A stretch of DNA of 42,358 nt from Desulfobacteraceae bacterium (GCA_011390065.1 JAABTD010000011.1:1-42358), one strand, 5' to 3'; positions 1-10,851 are shown, counted from the first letter of the stretch. Notes: a model not told the origin generated them from the sequence alone. Translations and numbers: made by a program.

Positions 1-143
1 TTGAGATGGTCATGCCCGGCGACAACGTGACGATCGAGGCGGATCTGATCACCCCGATCGCGATGGAAAAGGAACTGCGGTTCGCTATCCGCGAGGGCGG
101 CCGCACCGTGGGCGCCGGCGTCGTCAGCGATATCATCCAGTGA
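1..143 (+). CDS. tuf: Elongation factor Tu, C-terminal end (partial)
   Basis: This is the last 46 residues of EF-Tu; the rest lies upstream of the window. The reading frame starts at base 3 and ends with TGA at 141-143. The visible stretch is the C-terminal beta-barrel domain 3, including the conserved [32 protein letters not shown] segments. EF-Tu delivers aminoacyl-tRNA to the ribosome in the cytoplasm. The short gap to rpsJ places it at the junction of the str and S10 operons, the usual arrangement in Desulfobacterota. Identity is close to certain. Confidence 0.96.
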   Translation, partial: EMVMPGDNVTIEADLITPIAMEKELRFAIREGGRTVGAGVVSDIIQ

Positions 144-159
144 AAATGAGATGGAAAGT

Positions 160-468
160 ATGATGAACACCAAAATTCGGATCAGGCTGAAGGCGTACGA
201 CCACAAATTGCTGGATCAGTCCGCATCGGATATTGTGGATACGGCCAACAAAACGGGCGCAAAAGTCGTGGGACCTATTCCGCTCCCGACAAGGATCAAT
301 AAGGTGTGCGTATTGCGGTCTCCCCACATCGACAAAAAATCCCGTGAGCAGTTCGAGATGCGGACCCATAAACGGCTTCTGGACATTCTGGAACCGACGC
401 AGCAGACAGTGGACGCGCTGATGAAGCTGGATCTTTCCCCCGGCGTCGATGTGGAGATTAAACTCTAG
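160..468 (+). CDS. rpsJ: 30S ribosomal protein S10
   Basis: S10 is a component of the 30S head and, as NusE, of transcription antitermination complexes. The protein matches the whole family: [16 protein letters not shown] near the N-terminus, GPIPLPTR in the centre, and the C-terminal [18 protein letters not shown]. The start is ambiguous: in-frame ATGs lie at 151, 160 and 163. GGAAAG at 153-158 sits just before the last two, so I chose 160 (102 residues, close to the usual 101-103). It is the first S10-operon gene, 16 bases after tuf. Confidence 0.96.
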   Translation: MMNTKIRIRLKAYDHKLLDQSASDIVDTANKTGAKVVGPIPLPTRINKVCVLRSPHIDKKSREQFEMRTHKRLLDILEPTQQTVDALMKLDLSPGVDVEIKL

Positions 469-488
469 GATTGGAGAGTGTGAACGCC

Positions 489-1136
489 ATGAGTAAAGGA
501 ATGTTGGGAAAAAAGCTGGGGATGACGGGATTTTTCGCCCCGGATGGGCGATACGTGCCGGTGACGATTATTCAGACAGGACCCTGTGTAGTGACCCAGA
601 TCAAGACCGAGGCAACGGACGGATACAACGCCCTGCAGCTGGGATTCGATGAGAAAAAGCCATCCCGGGTGAACAGACCGGAAAAAGGTCACATGGCCAA
701 AAGCGGCGACGCCTGTTTTGCCCATCTGAAAGAGGTTTCGGTCGATAATCCCGAAGAATACAGCGTCGGGCAGACCTTGACGGCGGATCTCTTCCAAGTG
801 GGAGAAAAGGTCACGGTGACGGGGCAAACAAAAGGACGGGGCTTTTCAGGCGTCATCAAACGTCACGGCTTTCATGGAGGCCGGAAAACTCACGGCAGCA
901 AAAGCCATCGTATTCCTGGCTCTATCGGGTGCAGCGCCTGGCCCGCCAAGGTGATTAAAGGGAAAAAAATGCCGGGACAGTATGGCAACGAACGGAAGAC
1001 CGTGCAAAACCTCGAGGTCATCGATATCCGGATTAAAGACAGCATCATGCTGGTCAAGGGGCCGGTGCCGGGTGCAAAATCGGGAATCGTCATGCTTAAG
1101 AAAACCGATGCCGGCGCCAACGCCAAGCGCGGATAG
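489..1136 (+). CDS. rplC: 50S ribosomal protein L3
   Basis: L3 is an early-assembly protein of the 50S subunit whose central loop reaches toward the peptidyl transferase centre. The 215-residue product starts SKGMLGKKLGMTG and has the loop with SHRIPGSIG and KGKKMPGQYG, where most relatives have GHMG. An upstream in-frame TTG at 471 is open, but GGAGAG at 473-478 lies 10 bases before the ATG at 489, so the ATG is preferred. It follows rpsJ by 20 bases. Confidence 0.95.
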   Translation: MSKGMLGKKLGMTGFFAPDGRYVPVTIIQTGPCVVTQIKTEATDGYNALQLGFDEKKPSRVNRPEKGHMAKSGDACFAHLKEVSVDNPEEYSVGQTLTADLFQVGEKVTVTGQTKGRGFSGVIKRHGFHGGRKTHGSKSHRIPGSIGCSAWPAKVIKGKKMPGQYGNERKTVQNLEVIDIRIKDSIMLVKGPVPGAKSGIVMLKKTDAGANAKRG

Positions 1137-1167
1137 GGAAAATTTCTGAAAACGAATGCAAGATGCC

Positions 1168-1193
1168 GCCGCAATAAATTGCCGCAATGAATT
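1168..1193 (+). repeat. 13-bp tandem duplication in the rplC-rplD gap
   Basis: Two adjacent 13-base units, GCCGCAATAAATT (1168-1180) and GCCGCAATGAATT (1181-1193), differ at one base. They fill much of the 83-base gap between rplC and rplD and look like a recent slippage duplication. No function is evident. Confidence 0.7.
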
Positions 1194-1219
1194 GCTAACC
1201 TGATTGGATGAGTATCGAT

Positions 1220-1840
1220 ATGGCTGTCGTAGATGTGATTAACAGTAAGGGAGAAAATGTATCGCAGGTGACCCTGTCCGAAGCGATATTCAATGTCCCT
1301 GTCAAAGAAAGCGTTTTGCATGATGTCGTGAGGATGCAGTTGGCTCGCCGCCGTTCAGGGACCGCGTCGGTCAAGCGGCGAAGCGATATAAAAGGCAGCA
1401 CTAAAAAACTGTTCAGGCAGAAAGGAACCGGTCGTGCCCGGCGGGGAGACATTAAATCTCCGCTTCTGAGGGGCGGCGGGGTGGTCTTCGGCCCTGAAAA
1501 TCGCGACTTCGACCTCAAAATCTCTAAAAAAGTTCGCCGCCAGGCGCTTAAGATGGCCCTGACCAGCAAGTTGCAGGACGCAAAGTTAACGGTCGTTGAC
1601 GGTTTGGATATGGACCGAATCAAGACCAAGGATTTCATAACGGTTCTGAACGCCATGGGGAAGCGCGGGGGGTTGATCGTTACGAACAATAAAAATGAAA
1701 CGTTGAGTCTTTCCGCCCGGAATGTCCCGGGGGTGAAAATATTGCCTGCAGAGGGGCTCAATGTGTACGATCTGTTGCGTTATCAGGATCTGATTCTTCT
1801 GGAGGGGGCGATTGAGGCGATCGAAGGGAGGCTGGCATGA
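1220..1840 (+). CDS. rplD: 50S ribosomal protein L4
   Basis: L4 lines the peptide exit tunnel of the 50S subunit; in E. coli it also represses the S10 operon by attenuation. The sequence has the family's tunnel loop with [18 protein letters not shown] and RGGGVVFGP. ATGs are available at 1208 and 1220. The weak GGATGAG at 1204-1210 favours 1220 and gives an N-terminus MAVVDV, giving 206 residues in all. The stop overlaps the rplW start by four bases (ATGA), implying translational coupling. Confidence 0.95.
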   Translation: MAVVDVINSKGENVSQVTLSEAIFNVPVKESVLHDVVRMQLARRRSGTASVKRRSDIKGSTKKLFRQKGTGRARRGDIKSPLLRGGGVVFGPENRDFDLKISKKVRRQALKMALTSKLQDAKLTVVDGLDMDRIKTKDFITVLNAMGKRGGLIVTNNKNETLSLSARNVPGVKILPAEGLNVYDLLRYQDLILLEGAIEAIEGRLA

Positions 1841-2124
1841 TTGATTACAAGATTGTCAAACGGCCGCTGATGACGGAGAAAACGACGATCCTGCGGGAGA
1901 CCGATAACCAATACACCTTTGAGGTCGATCGCGGCGCCAACCGGGTCGAGATTAAACGAGCCGTCGAGCAGATCTTCAGTGTGCGGGTGGCCAGTGTGCG
2001 CACCATGCAGAACAAAGGCAAGATCAAAATGCGAGGCCGGATTATGGGCAAGCGGAAAGATTGGAAAAAAGCGATCGTGACCCTGTTGCCCGGCGAGCGG
2101 ATCGACATCTTTGAAGGGGCATAG
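1837..2124 (+). CDS. rplW: 50S ribosomal protein L23
   Basis: L23 sits at the tunnel exit and is the docking site for trigger factor and SRP. The 95-residue protein begins [15 protein letters not shown] and continues with the typical [22 protein letters not shown] and [17 protein letters not shown] segments. It has full family length. It overlaps rplD by four bases and precedes rplB by 22 bases. Confidence 0.96.
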   Translation: MIDYKIVKRPLMTEKTTILRETDNQYTFEVDRGANRVEIKRAVEQIFSVRVASVRTMQNKGKIKMRGRIMGKRKDWKKAIVTLLPGERIDIFEGA

Positions 2125-2146
2125 AGCCGATATTCGGGAGTGAAGC

Positions 2147-2974
2147 ATGGCAATAAAGAAAAGCAAACCCACATCTTCAGGCCGCCGGTTTCAGGGGTAC
2201 GCAACCAACGAAGAGATCACGCGGAAAAGCCCCGAAAAAGGGCTTCTGGCGGTCAATCGGAAAACAGGCGGCCGCAACGTCAACGGCAGGATCACCTGCC
2301 GCCATCGGGGCGGTGGACACAAACGCCATTATCGGATGATCGATTTCAAAAGAGACAAGCACGGCATACCGGCCAAGGTCGCATCCATTGAATACGACCC
2401 CAATCGGAGCGCCCGCATCGCGCTTCTCCATTATGTGGACGGTGAAAAGCGGTACATTCTCGCCCCGGTAAAGCTTTCGGTCGGGGATCCGGTGATGTCG
2501 GGCCCGGAGGCGGACATCAAACCCGGCAACGCGCTGCCACTGGTCAATATCCCCTTGGGCACTCATATCCATAATATCGAGTTGCGCCTGGGGAAGGGCG
2601 GTCAGATCGTCCGCAGCGCAGGCGCCTATGCACAGGTCATGGCGAAAGAAGGACGGTACGCGCTGGTGAAACTCCCTTCAGGGGAAGTCCGGATGGTGCT
2701 CGCCAGATGTATGGCCACCATTGGCCAGGTGGGCAACGTGATCCATGAGAGCATTTCACTTGGGAAGGCCGGTCGGAAGCGGTGGCTGGGTCGACGACCC
2801 GAGGTCCGGGGCGTTGCCATGAACCCGGTTGATCACCCGATGGGCGGCGGGGAAGGCCGTTCGTCCGGCGGCCGGCATCCTTGCACGCCTTGGGGAAAAC
2901 CGACTAAAGGGTACAACACTCGGGTGAACAAAAGTACCGATCGCTATATTGTCAAAAAGCGCACTAAGAAATAG
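2147..2974 (+). CDS. rplB: 50S ribosomal protein L2
   Basis: L2 is one of the most conserved 50S proteins, needed for subunit association and peptidyl transfer. The 275-residue protein has the N-terminal [22 protein letters not shown] region and the C-terminal [14 protein letters not shown] motif, which contains the conserved histidine implicated in peptidyl transfer, and ends in a basic tail. A good ribosome-binding site (GGGAGTGA) lies just before the ATG. Confidence 0.97.
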   Translation: MAIKKSKPTSSGRRFQGYATNEEITRKSPEKGLLAVNRKTGGRNVNGRITCRHRGGGHKRHYRMIDFKRDKHGIPAKVASIEYDPNRSARIALLHYVDGEKRYILAPVKLSVGDPVMSGPEADIKPGNALPLVNIPLGTHIHNIELRLGKGGQIVRSAGAYAQVMAKEGRYALVKLPSGEVRMVLARCMATIGQVGNVIHESISLGKAGRKRWLGRRPEVRGVAMNPVDHPMGGGEGRSSGGRHPCTPWGKPTKGYNTRVNKSTDRYIVKKRTKK

Positions 2975-3012
2975 GCCCTGCCCATGCGGGTCCGGAGAGT
3001 AAGGAAATATCC

Positions 3013-3294
3013 ATGCCACGGTCGTTAAAAAAAGGTCCGTACATCGACGACAAACTGATGCACAAAGTAAACGCCGCCCAGGGAAGTCGAACCTCCAGAG
3101 TGATTAAAACCTGGTCCCGGCGGTCTACGATCCTCCCTGAAATGGTGGGAATCACCCTGGCGGTGCACAACGGAAAAAAATTCGTGCCCGTGTTCGTAAC
3201 AGAGAACATGGTCGGCCACAAACTGGGCGAATTTTCTCCGACCCGGACATTTTATGGGCATGCTGGAAATAAAAAGTCCAAACTGAAGCGATAA
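3013..3294 (+). CDS. rpsS: 30S ribosomal protein S19
   Basis: S19 forms a complex with S13 in the 30S head near the A site. The 93-residue protein matches throughout: [14 protein letters not shown] at the start, [14 protein letters not shown] in the middle and [15 protein letters not shown] near the end. It is followed not by rplV directly but by a 158-base structured gap (3295-3452), which is unusual inside this operon. Confidence 0.97.
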   Translation: MPRSLKKGPYIDDKLMHKVNAAQGSRTSRVIKTWSRRSTILPEMVGITLAVHNGKKFVPVFVTENMVGHKLGEFSPTRTFYGHAGNKKSKLKR

Positions 3295-3330
3295 GGGTCG
3301 TGCATTTTATGCCGCACCGAATCAACGACG

Positions 3331-3420
3331 CGGCTATGAAAGCCGATTGCGGAGCGCAAAACGGAGAATTCAAGGGGCCGAATCGGCCCCTTCTACGGTG
3401 AGCCGATGAAATCCATCGGC
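3331..3420 (+). promoter_or_regulatory. Three consecutive hairpins between rpsS and rplV
   Basis: The gap between rpsS and rplV contains three inverted repeats in a row. The first is a 5-bp stem at 3331-3345 (CGGCT/AGCCG). The second is a 9-bp perfect stem with a three-base loop at 3372-3392 (AAGGGGCCG/CGGCCCCTT). The third is a 7-bp stem at 3402-3420 (GCCGATG/CATCGGC). None is followed by a T-run, so simple intrinsic termination is unlikely. Attenuation, RNA processing or a ribosomal-protein binding site are possible. The hairpins are seen directly; the function is unknown. Confidence 0.6.
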
Positions 3421-3452
3421 GCTGATGGTACGTCAGAATAGGGGTGTCTGTC

Positions 3453-3788
3453 ATGGAGGTAAAAGCGGTACTAAAATACGCGCGGATTTCGCCGCAAAAA
3501 GTTCGCAAACTGGTGGACGCTGTGAAAGGCCAGCCCGTCGAAGGCAGTTTGAATCAGTTGAAGTTCATGCCCCAGAAAGGGGCCGGGATCATCGAGAAGG
3601 TTGTCCGTTCAGCAGTGGCCAACGCAGATCACTATAATCTGGACGTTGATTCCCTGGTGATTCGGAATATCACGGCCGACCAGGGGCCTACGTTGAAGCG
3701 ATTTCGGGCGAGAGCCCGCGGCAGAGGGACGCGGATATTGAAACGGACCTCTCATATTACGGTCATTTTAGCAGAAGATTCGGTATAG
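3453..3788 (+). CDS. rplV: 50S ribosomal protein L22
   Basis: L22 contacts all 23S rRNA domains and its hairpin lines the exit tunnel. The 111-residue protein has the typical [18 protein letters not shown] start and the C-terminal hairpin [29 protein letters not shown] at 3444 is in frame, but AGGGG at 3440-3444 is placed correctly for the ATG at 3453, so that start is chosen. Confidence 0.96.
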   Translation: MEVKAVLKYARISPQKVRKLVDAVKGQPVEGSLNQLKFMPQKGAGIIEKVVRSAVANADHYNLDVDSLVIRNITADQGPTLKRFRARARGRGTRILKRTSHITVILAEDSV

Positions 3789-3810
3789 ATAAATCAAGGA
3801 GGATACAAGC

Positions 3811-4473
3811 TTGGGCCAGAAAGTTAATCCGATAGGGCTGAGACTCGGTATTGTTAAAACCTGGGATTCACGATGGTATGCCGATCGAAATTATGCGGCT
3901 TATATCCTGGAGGATAATAAGATCCGCAAATTCATCAAAAACAAACTCTACCATGCGGGCATTGCCAGGATAGAGATCGAACGCTCGTCCAAGCGCGTCA
4001 GACTCCGAATCTACACCGCTCGACCGGGCATCGTCATCGGCAAAAAGGGGGCGGAGATCGAACAGCTCAAGCGAGAGCTGGAGAAGATGATTTCCCAGGA
4101 GGTCCTCATCGATATCCAGGAAGTGCGCAAGCCGGAAATCGATGCCCAGTTGGTGGCGGAAAACGTTGCTTTGCAGATCGTCCGCCGGGTCGCATTCCGC
4201 CGAGCCATGAAACGCGGCGTCTCTTCTGCCATGCGTTTCGGGGCAAAAGGCATTAAAATCATCTGTTCGGGTCGGCTCGGCGGCGCTGAAATGGCCAGGA
4301 CGGAATGGTATCGCGAAGGGAGAGTCCCTCTGCACACTCTGCGGGCGGACATTGATTATGGGTTTGCAGAGGCGAAGACCACTTATGGCGCCGTCGGCGT
4401 GAAGGTCTTTATCTTCAAAGGGGAAATCCTGAAAAAAGATACCCTCGAAGCGGCCATGGGGCAACAGCAGTAA
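3811..4473 (+). CDS. rpsC: 30S ribosomal protein S3 (TTG start)
   Basis: S3 is a 30S head protein at the mRNA entry channel. The 220-residue protein shows [12 protein letters not shown] at the start, the KH domain with its GXXG loop in [13 protein letters not shown] (about residues 70-83), and the C-terminal [14 protein letters not shown] and GVKVFI segments. The start codon is TTG, preceded by AAGGAGG (3796-3802) at good spacing. There is no competing ATG that keeps the conserved N-terminus. Confidence 0.96.
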   Translation: MGQKVNPIGLRLGIVKTWDSRWYADRNYAAYILEDNKIRKFIKNKLYHAGIARIEIERSSKRVRLRIYTARPGIVIGKKGAEIEQLKRELEKMISQEVLIDIQEVRKPEIDAQLVAENVALQIVRRVAFRRAMKRGVSSAMRFGAKGIKIICSGRLGGAEMARTEWYREGRVPLHTLRADIDYGFAEAKTTYGAVGVKVFIFKGEILKKDTLEAAMGQQQ

Positions 4474-4522
4474 GAAAATTGACCATCGGCCGCCGCTTTA
4501 AGATGCGATAGGAGAGTGTGGA

Positions 4523-4939
4523 ATGTTAAGTCCCAAAAAGGTTAAATTTCGCAAACAGCAGAGAGGCAGGATGAGAGGCCTGGCCCTGAGAGGGTCTTCA
4601 CTGAGCTTCGGCGAGTACGGGCTTCAAGCTGTCGAATGCGGAACGATAACAGCCAAGCAGATCGAAGCGGCGCGGATTGCCATGACCCGCCATGTCAAAA
4701 GAGGCGGAAAGATGTGGATACGCATTTTTCCGGACAAGCCGTTTACGAAAAAACCCGCTGAGGTCAGAATGGGAAAAGGCAAAGGCGCCCCAGAGGGATG
4801 GGAGGCGGTGATCAAGCCGGGAAGAGTGCTTTACGAGATGGAAGGCGTTCCAAGGGAATTGGCCAAGGAGGCGCTCAGGCTCGCTTCCCACAAGCTGCCG
4901 GTTAAAACGCGATTCGTCGAGAGGAGCGGGCTGCAATGA
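4523..4939 (+). CDS. rplP: 50S ribosomal protein L16
   Basis: L16 organises the A site and tRNA elbow contacts on the 50S subunit. The 138-residue protein carries [17 protein letters not shown], the central [20 protein letters not shown], and the C-terminal [22 protein letters not shown] precedes the ATG. The stop overlaps the rpmC start by four bases. Confidence 0.97.
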   Translation: MLSPKKVKFRKQQRGRMRGLALRGSSLSFGEYGLQAVECGTITAKQIEAARIAMTRHVKRGGKMWIRIFPDKPFTKKPAEVRMGKGKGAPEGWEAVIKPGRVLYEMEGVPRELAKEALRLASHKLPVKTRFVERSGLQ

Positions 4940-5133
4940 AGGTGAGCGAGATCAGGGAAATGAATCCGGATGAGCTGCAGGAAAAGCTGCTGTCCATGGA
5001 GGAAGAGCTTTTTAATCTGCGCTTTCAACACGGTATCGGCCAGTTGGAAAATCCAAAGAAAATGCTGCATGTTCGACGGGATATCGCGCGGTTTAAAACG
5101 ATCCTCAATGAGGTCGCCAGAGAGTCTAAATAG
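4936..5133 (+). CDS. rpmC: 50S ribosomal protein L29
   Basis: L29 sits beside L23 at the tunnel exit. The 65-residue, two-helix protein has the family pattern: [27 protein letters not shown] followed by [19 protein letters not shown]. It overlaps rplP by an ATGA junction and is followed at once by rpsQ. Confidence 0.95.
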   Translation: MKVSEIREMNPDELQEKLLSMEEELFNLRFQHGIGQLENPKKMLHVRRDIARFKTILNEVARESK

Positions 5134-5145
5134 GTGGGAAGCGCC

Positions 5146-5403
5146 ATGAAAACACGAGGAATGAAACGGCAACTGGTTGGAAAGATCGTCAAGGATCGGA
5201 TGGACAAGACGGTCATCGTTCAGGCAGAACGGCTGGTGAAACATCGATTTTATCACAAGTACATCCGCAGACGCGCCACCTATGCAGCCCATGACGAGCG
5301 CAACGAGTGCAAGGTCGGCGACAAGGTCCTCATCACTGAATCGCGGCCGTTGAGCAAGACCAAGAGATGGCGCGTCGCCAGTGTCTTGGAAAAGGCCGTT
5401 TAA
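5146..5403 (+). CDS. rpsQ: 30S ribosomal protein S17
   Basis: S17 is a primary 16S rRNA binder with an OB fold. The 85-residue protein contains VGKIVKDRMDKTVIVQAERLVKH, HDERNECKVGDKVLITESRPLSKTKRW, all family hallmarks. A GTG at 5134, directly after the rpmC stop, is in frame. The ATG at 5146 has GGTGGGAAG just upstream and is preferred; an ATG at 5161 is a further alternative. Confidence 0.95.
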   Translation: MKTRGMKRQLVGKIVKDRMDKTVIVQAERLVKHRFYHKYIRRRATYAAHDERNECKVGDKVLITESRPLSKTKRWRVASVLEKAV

Positions 5404-5424
5404 GCAGATAAGGGATAAGGGAAA

Positions 5425-5793
5425 ATGATTCAGTCAGAATCCAGATTGACAGTGGCGGACAATTCCGGAGCCAAAGTGCTCTATTGCATCAAGGTGCTTG
5501 GCGGCTCACGCAGGCGGTATGCCAGGATCGGCGATATTATCGTGGTCTCCGTCAAAGAGGCCATTCCCAATGCTAAGGTTAAAAAAGGCGACGTCTTGAA
5601 AGCCGTAGTCGTGCGCACCAAAAAGGAACTGCGTCGGCCCGACGGATCGCTGATCCGTTTCGACGATAATTCAGCGGTGCTCATTAATCAGCACCGGGAG
5701 CCCATTGGCACCCGTATCTTCGGACCTGTCGCGAGAGAACTCAGAGCGAAGCGATTTATGAAGATAATATCCCTTGCACCGGAAGTGCTGTAG
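5425..5793 (+). CDS. rplN: 50S ribosomal protein L14
   Basis: L14 forms intersubunit bridges with 16S rRNA. The 122-residue protein is colinear with the family: [38 protein letters not shown], and the C-terminal [13 protein letters not shown] with the final [10 protein letters not shown]. Length is exactly the usual 122. Confidence 0.97.
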   Translation: MIQSESRLTVADNSGAKVLYCIKVLGGSRRRYARIGDIIVVSVKEAIPNAKVKKGDVLKAVVVRTKKELRRPDGSLIRFDDNSAVLINQHREPIGTRIFGPVARELRAKRFMKIISLAPEVL

Positions 5794-5838
5794 GCATTTT
5801 CCGGCGATCAACGGGTTGCCCTTTGGAGAAAACAGATC

Positions 5839-6168
5839 ATGCATAAACAGAAGTCCAGATTGAAAAAAGACGACACCGTGAAAGTGATTGCCGGGAAAGA
5901 TAAAGGCAAGATCAGGAAGGTGCTGAAAGCCGCTAACAAGAAAAATCGGGTGCTTGTGGAGAAAGTCAATATGGTCAAGCATCATAGGCGGCCGAATGCC
6001 CAGATGAAACAGGGCGGCATCGTCGAGGCCGAGGCGCCGATTCATGCGTCCAACCTCATGCTGATGTGCAACAAGTGCAATTCCCCGATCCGCATAAAGA
6101 TGCAATGGCTGGATGATGGGAAAAAAGTACGGGTTTGCCGGAAATGCAACGAAATTATCGACAGTTAG
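5839..6168 (+). CDS. rplX: 50S ribosomal protein L24 with C-terminal zinc ribbon
   Basis: L24 initiates 50S assembly. The KOW motif is clear (KKDDTVKVIAGKDKGKIRKVL), followed by NMVKHHRRPNAQMKQGGIVEAEAPIHASN. The C-terminal region retains two CXXC pairs, CNKC and CRKC, which should bind zinc. Many L24 proteins have lost these cysteines, so this is the ancestral-type C+ form. The protein has 109 residues. A 45-base gap separates it from rplN. Confidence 0.95.
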   Translation: MHKQKSRLKKDDTVKVIAGKDKGKIRKVLKAANKKNRVLVEKVNMVKHHRRPNAQMKQGGIVEAEAPIHASNLMLMCNKCNSPIRIKMQWLDDGKKVRVCRKCNEIIDS

Positions 6169-6193
6169 AACGACCGGGTGAGGGAGAAGTGAC

Positions 6194-6733
6194 ATGTCGC
6201 AGCTGAGAAAGCAATACGAAGATACGGTCGCCCCCAAGCTGATCGAGATATTCGGCTACAAGAACAGCATGGAGGTTCCTAGTCTCGAAAAAATCGTGCT
6301 GAATATGGGCTTGGGCAAGGCGATCCAGAATATCAAATTAATTGATTCGGCCACCGAGGAACTGCGGATGATCGCCGGGCAGCAACCCGTCGTCACCCGG
6401 GCCAAACGATCCATCGCCGCATTCAAACTGCGTGCCGGTATGCCAATCGGGGTCATGGTAACGCTCCGACGGAAGCGGATGTATGACTTCCTGGAAAAGC
6501 TGATCAATGTTGCCCTGCCGCGTGTTCGTGATTTCAGGGGCATATCTGGAAAAGCTTTTGATGGGCAGGGGAACTACTCCTTGGGCATCAAAGAGCACAT
6601 TATTTTTCCTGAGATTGATTACGATAAAATCGATGAAATCAAGGGCATGAATGTATCGATTATTACCACGGCCAAGAACAACGAGCAGGGGAAAGAGCTT
6701 CTCAGGCTTTTCGGGATGCCGTTTAGAAATTAA
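6194..6733 (+). CDS. rplE: 50S ribosomal protein L5
   Basis: L5 binds 5S rRNA and contacts the P-site tRNA. The 179-residue protein contains the family motifs [45 protein letters not shown], and [17 protein letters not shown] near the C-terminus. AGGGAGAAG before the ATG is a strong ribosome-binding site. Confidence 0.97.
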   Translation: MSQLRKQYEDTVAPKLIEIFGYKNSMEVPSLEKIVLNMGLGKAIQNIKLIDSATEELRMIAGQQPVVTRAKRSIAAFKLRAGMPIGVMVTLRRKRMYDFLEKLINVALPRVRDFRGISGKAFDGQGNYSLGIKEHIIFPEIDYDKIDEIKGMNVSIITTAKNNEQGKELLRLFGMPFRN

Positions 6734-6751
6734 GAGGCGAAGGAGGCGGAT

Positions 6752-6937
6752 GTGGCGAAGAAAGCGCTGATGACGAAGGCCGTGAGAAAGCCCAAATTCA
6801 AAGTCAGGTCTTACAATCGGTGTCCGATCTGCGGCAGACCGAGAGGATTTCTGAGAAAATACGGCATTTGCCGTATCTGTTTCCGAAATCTGGCTTCGGA
6901 GGGCAAGCTGCCGGGCGTCATCAAATCAAGCTGGTAG
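6752..6937 (+). CDS. rpsZ: 30S ribosomal protein S14, zinc-binding type (GTG start)
   Basis: This is the short, type Z S14 of the 30S head, 61 residues. Two CXXC pairs, CPIC and CRIC, bracket the [12 protein letters not shown] segment and form the zinc site. The C-terminal [15 protein letters not shown] is typical. The start is GTG at 6752, preceded by GAAGGAGG. It follows rplE by 18 bases. Confidence 0.96.
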   Translation: MAKKALMTKAVRKPKFKVRSYNRCPICGRPRGFLRKYGICRICFRNLASEGKLPGVIKSSW

Positions 6938-6992
6938 TAGAACATACCTGGTCAGTGCCAAACATCAACGTGAGAATGCGACGGAGAAAACG

Positions 6993-7388
6993 ATGTCAAT
7001 AAGTGATCCCATTGCGGATATGCTGACCCGAATCCGGAACGCGGGAAGGGCGAAATTCAACAGCACGGATATCCCCGGTTCCAAATTAAAGGTCGCGATG
7101 GCCAAAGTCCTTAAAGAGGAAGGGTATATCCGGAATTACAAATTCGTCAAAGATGGAAAGCAGGGAATCCTTCGGATCTATCTGAAATATCATGAAGGCG
7201 TCAATGCCATCTACCGTCTGGAGAGGGTGAGTAAGGCGAGCCGTCGGGTGTACGCCAAAAGCACTGATATCGCACCTGTTTACAGCGGCACGGGCGTCGC
7301 TATTCTCTCCACCTCCCGGGGCGTCATGACGGACAAGCGCGCGAAAGCAGAGAACATCGGCGGAGAGATTCTCTGCAAGATCTGGTAA
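6993..7388 (+). CDS. rpsH: 30S ribosomal protein S8
   Basis: S8 nucleates the central domain of 16S rRNA and in enterics represses the spc operon. The 131-residue protein has SDPIADMLTRIRNAG at the start, the central LKEEGYIRNYK and the C-terminal GVAILSTSRGVMTDKRA with the closing GGEILCKIW. A GGAGAAAACG stretch precedes the ATG. Confidence 0.97.
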   Translation: MSISDPIADMLTRIRNAGRAKFNSTDIPGSKLKVAMAKVLKEEGYIRNYKFVKDGKQGILRIYLKYHEGVNAIYRLERVSKASRRVYAKSTDIAPVYSGTGVAILSTSRGVMTDKRAKAENIGGEILCKIW

Positions 7389-7402
7389 GTTAGGAGAAAA
7401 AA

Positions 7403-7942
7403 ATGTCTCGAGTAGGAAAAAAGCCGATTCCCATTCCGGCAAACACGAAGGTCGGGTACAAGGAAGGGCATATCACGGTCGAAGGGCAGAAAGGAACCCT
7501 GTCCAGACCGGTTCCGCCTATGGTCGATCTTGAAATCGATGGCGAAACCATCCGGGTGACGGCATTGAGACCCGACAAGAAAAGCGTCGCCATGCAGGGA
7601 TTGGCTCGCAGCCTTGTCGCCAACATGGTTACCGGGGTCAGCCAGGGATTTGAGAGAAAACTAGAAATCAACGGCATCGGTTATCGTTCGGAGATCAGCG
7701 GAAAAGCCATCGTCTTTCATCTGGGATACTCGCATCCGATCAATTTCAATATTCCGGAAGGCATTGACGTGGTTGCCGAGAAAAACAATGTGTTGACGTT
7801 GTCCGGCATCGATAAAGAGCTGTTGGGGCATACGGCTGCAGCTATCCGGCGTCTGAGACCGCCCGAGCCATATAAGGGCAAGGGCGTCAAATACGCAGAG
7901 GAATATGTTCAACGGAAGGCCGGCAAGACCGGTACGAAATAA
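7403..7942 (+). CDS. rplF: 50S ribosomal protein L6
   Basis: L6 lies near the factor-binding site of the 50S subunit. The 179-residue protein shows SRVGKKPIPIPANTKV at the start, GVSQGFERKLEINGIGYR in the centre and the C-terminal AAAIRRLRPPEPYKGKGVKY signature. The gap to rpsH is 14 bases and contains AGGAG. Confidence 0.97.
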   Translation: MSRVGKKPIPIPANTKVGYKEGHITVEGQKGTLSRPVPPMVDLEIDGETIRVTALRPDKKSVAMQGLARSLVANMVTGVSQGFERKLEINGIGYRSEISGKAIVFHLGYSHPINFNIPEGIDVVAEKNNVLTLSGIDKELLGHTAAAIRRLRPPEPYKGKGVKYAEEYVQRKAGKTGTK

Positions 7943-7954
7943 GGATCAGAGATC

Positions 7955-8323
7955 ATGGGTTCTACCAATGTGAAAATGCAGGCGCGACTGAAACGGAAGC
8001 AGCGAATTCGAAGAAAGATGACAGGTACGCAGGACAGGCCGCGCCTGAGTGTGTTTCGCAGTTCCAAGCATATTTACGCCCAGGTCATCGATGATACGGC
8101 AGGCCGGACCCTCGTTGCAGCATCCACAATGGAGAAGGCCCTCAAGGACAAGACCGATTTCGAGAACAAGGCATCAAAAGCATTCTACATCGGCAAACTG
8201 GTGGCAGAGCGCGCCAAGGGCAAAGGGGTGTCGAAGGTGGTTTTCGACCGGAACGGATTCATGTATCACGGACGGGTCAAGGCCCTTTCCGACGGGGCCC
8301 GAGAGGGCGGACTGAATTTCTAA
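7955..8323 (+). CDS. rplR: 50S ribosomal protein L18
   Basis: L18 binds 5S rRNA with L5. The 122-residue protein contains [34 protein letters not shown] and the C-terminal [26 protein letters not shown], both diagnostic. It follows rplF by 12 bases. Confidence 0.97.
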   Translation: MGSTNVKMQARLKRKQRIRRKMTGTQDRPRLSVFRSSKHIYAQVIDDTAGRTLVAASTMEKALKDKTDFENKASKAFYIGKLVAERAKGKGVSKVVFDRNGFMYHGRVKALSDGAREGGLNF

Positions 8324-8353
8324 CCCGATCTGCCGGTTGGGAGACCAGCCATC

Positions 8354-8872
8354 ATGAGCGAAGGAGGCAAGCTTTTGTTCAAGCATGACGCAACAGACGA
8401 CAACCAACTGATCGACAAAGTCGTTCACATCAATCGGGTCGCCAAGGTGGTCAAAGGTGGACGCCGGTTTTCATTTTCAGCCATCGTGGTTGTCGGGGAC
8501 GGGGAAGGCAACGTCGGATTCGGTCTTGGAAAAGCCGGAGAGGTTCCCGAGGCGATCCGGAAAGGCGTGGAAAAGGCTAAAAAAAGCATGATTTCGGTAC
8601 CCCTTACAGAGGGGACGATCCCATTTGAAGTGGTCGGAAAGTTCGGCGCCGGACGAGTGATGCTGAAACCCGCTTCCGAAGGAACCGGACTCATCGCCGG
8701 CGGCGCTGTCCGGGCGGTTCTCGAAGCGGTAGGGGTCCAGAACATTCTGACGAAGTGCCTTGGAAGCAACAACCCGCATAATGTGGTGAAAGCGACCTTG
8801 TCGGGACTCGCAGCGCTTCAGAGCCGATCGACGGTTGCCGCCAGACGCGGCCGACGCGCGGAAGACCTGTAG
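8354..8872 (+). CDS. rpsE: 30S ribosomal protein S5
   Basis: S5 helps set decoding accuracy and the mRNA helicase activity of the 30S entry. The 172-residue protein has the double-stranded RNA-binding-like N-domain ([20 protein letters not shown], then [28 protein letters not shown]) and the C-domain with [25 protein letters not shown] and a basic tail. The start at 8354 gives a short non-conserved leader before the core. Confidence 0.96.
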   Translation: MSEGGKLLFKHDATDDNQLIDKVVHINRVAKVVKGGRRFSFSAIVVVGDGEGNVGFGLGKAGEVPEAIRKGVEKAKKSMISVPLTEGTIPFEVVGKFGAGRVMLKPASEGTGLIAGGAVRAVLEAVGVQNILTKCLGSNNPHNVVKATLSGLAALQSRSTVAARRGRRAEDL

Positions 8873-8908
8873 CCGGAGCGTCTTATTTCATTAAGGAGGG
8901 GCGGATTG

Positions 8909-9094
8909 ATGTTGAAAGTGACGCTGAAAAAAAGCATTATCGGACGGCCCGAGAAGCAACGGAAGGTTCTGAAGGGCATGGGCCTGACGAAGTTGAACCG
9001 GACTGTAGAACTGCAGGATACGCCCGGAATCAGAGGGATGGTGAGGGCGGTATCCCATATGGTGGAGGTGGAGGAGACCCGCGATGCAACTTAA
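8909..9094 (+). CDS. rpmD: 50S ribosomal protein L30
   Basis: L30 is a small ferredoxin-like-fold 50S protein absent from some bacterial lineages. The 61-residue product includes [36 protein letters not shown] and [21 protein letters not shown] at 8894-8900 fits the ATG at 8909 better than the TTG at 8906. The gene overlaps rplO by 11 bases. Confidence 0.95.
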   Translation: MLKVTLKKSIIGRPEKQRKVLKGMGLTKLNRTVELQDTPGIRGMVRAVSHMVEVEETRDAT

Positions 9095-9539
9095 CGAACT
9101 TAAACCGGTCCCAGGATCCCGCAGACAACGGAAGCGTCTGGGACGCGGCGTCGGCTCCGGAACCGGAAAGACGGCCGGAAGAGGGACCAAAGGAAACAAC
9201 AGCCGATCCGGCGGCGGGGTGAGGCCGGGGTATGAAGGCGGTCAGATGCCGATTCATCGACGCCTTCCCAAGCGCGGCTTTAAAAACATTTTCAAAAAAA
9301 TCATCGCCGTCGTCAATATCGGGGATCTGAAGCGATTTGAAAGCGGACAGACCGTCGACGAGGCAGCCTTGCGGAAGATGGGTCTGGTAAAGGGGCGGTG
9401 CGATGCCGTCAAACTGCTGGCGAACGGAGACATTGACCGGCCATTGACGGTTCAGTTGGAAATGGCGTCTGCTTCCGCCAGGGAAAAGATCATGGCGGCA
9501 GGCGGCAAGGTCGGGTCGTCGACGCCGGGTGAGGCATAG
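9084..9539 (+). CDS. rplO: 50S ribosomal protein L15
   Basis: L15 is a late-assembly 50S protein. The 151-residue protein has the glycine-rich N-terminal extension ([43 protein letters not shown]) and the globular C-terminal domain ending in [10 protein letters not shown]. It overlaps the end of rpmD, suggesting coupled translation, and its stop lies one base before the secY ATG. Confidence 0.96.
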   Translation: MQLNELKPVPGSRRQRKRLGRGVGSGTGKTAGRGTKGNNSRSGGGVRPGYEGGQMPIHRRLPKRGFKNIFKKIIAVVNIGDLKRFESGQTVDEAALRKMGLVKGRCDAVKLLANGDIDRPLTVQLEMASASAREKIMAAGGKVGSSTPGEA

Positions 9540-9540
9540 C

Positions 9541-10851
<1,311 letters not shown>

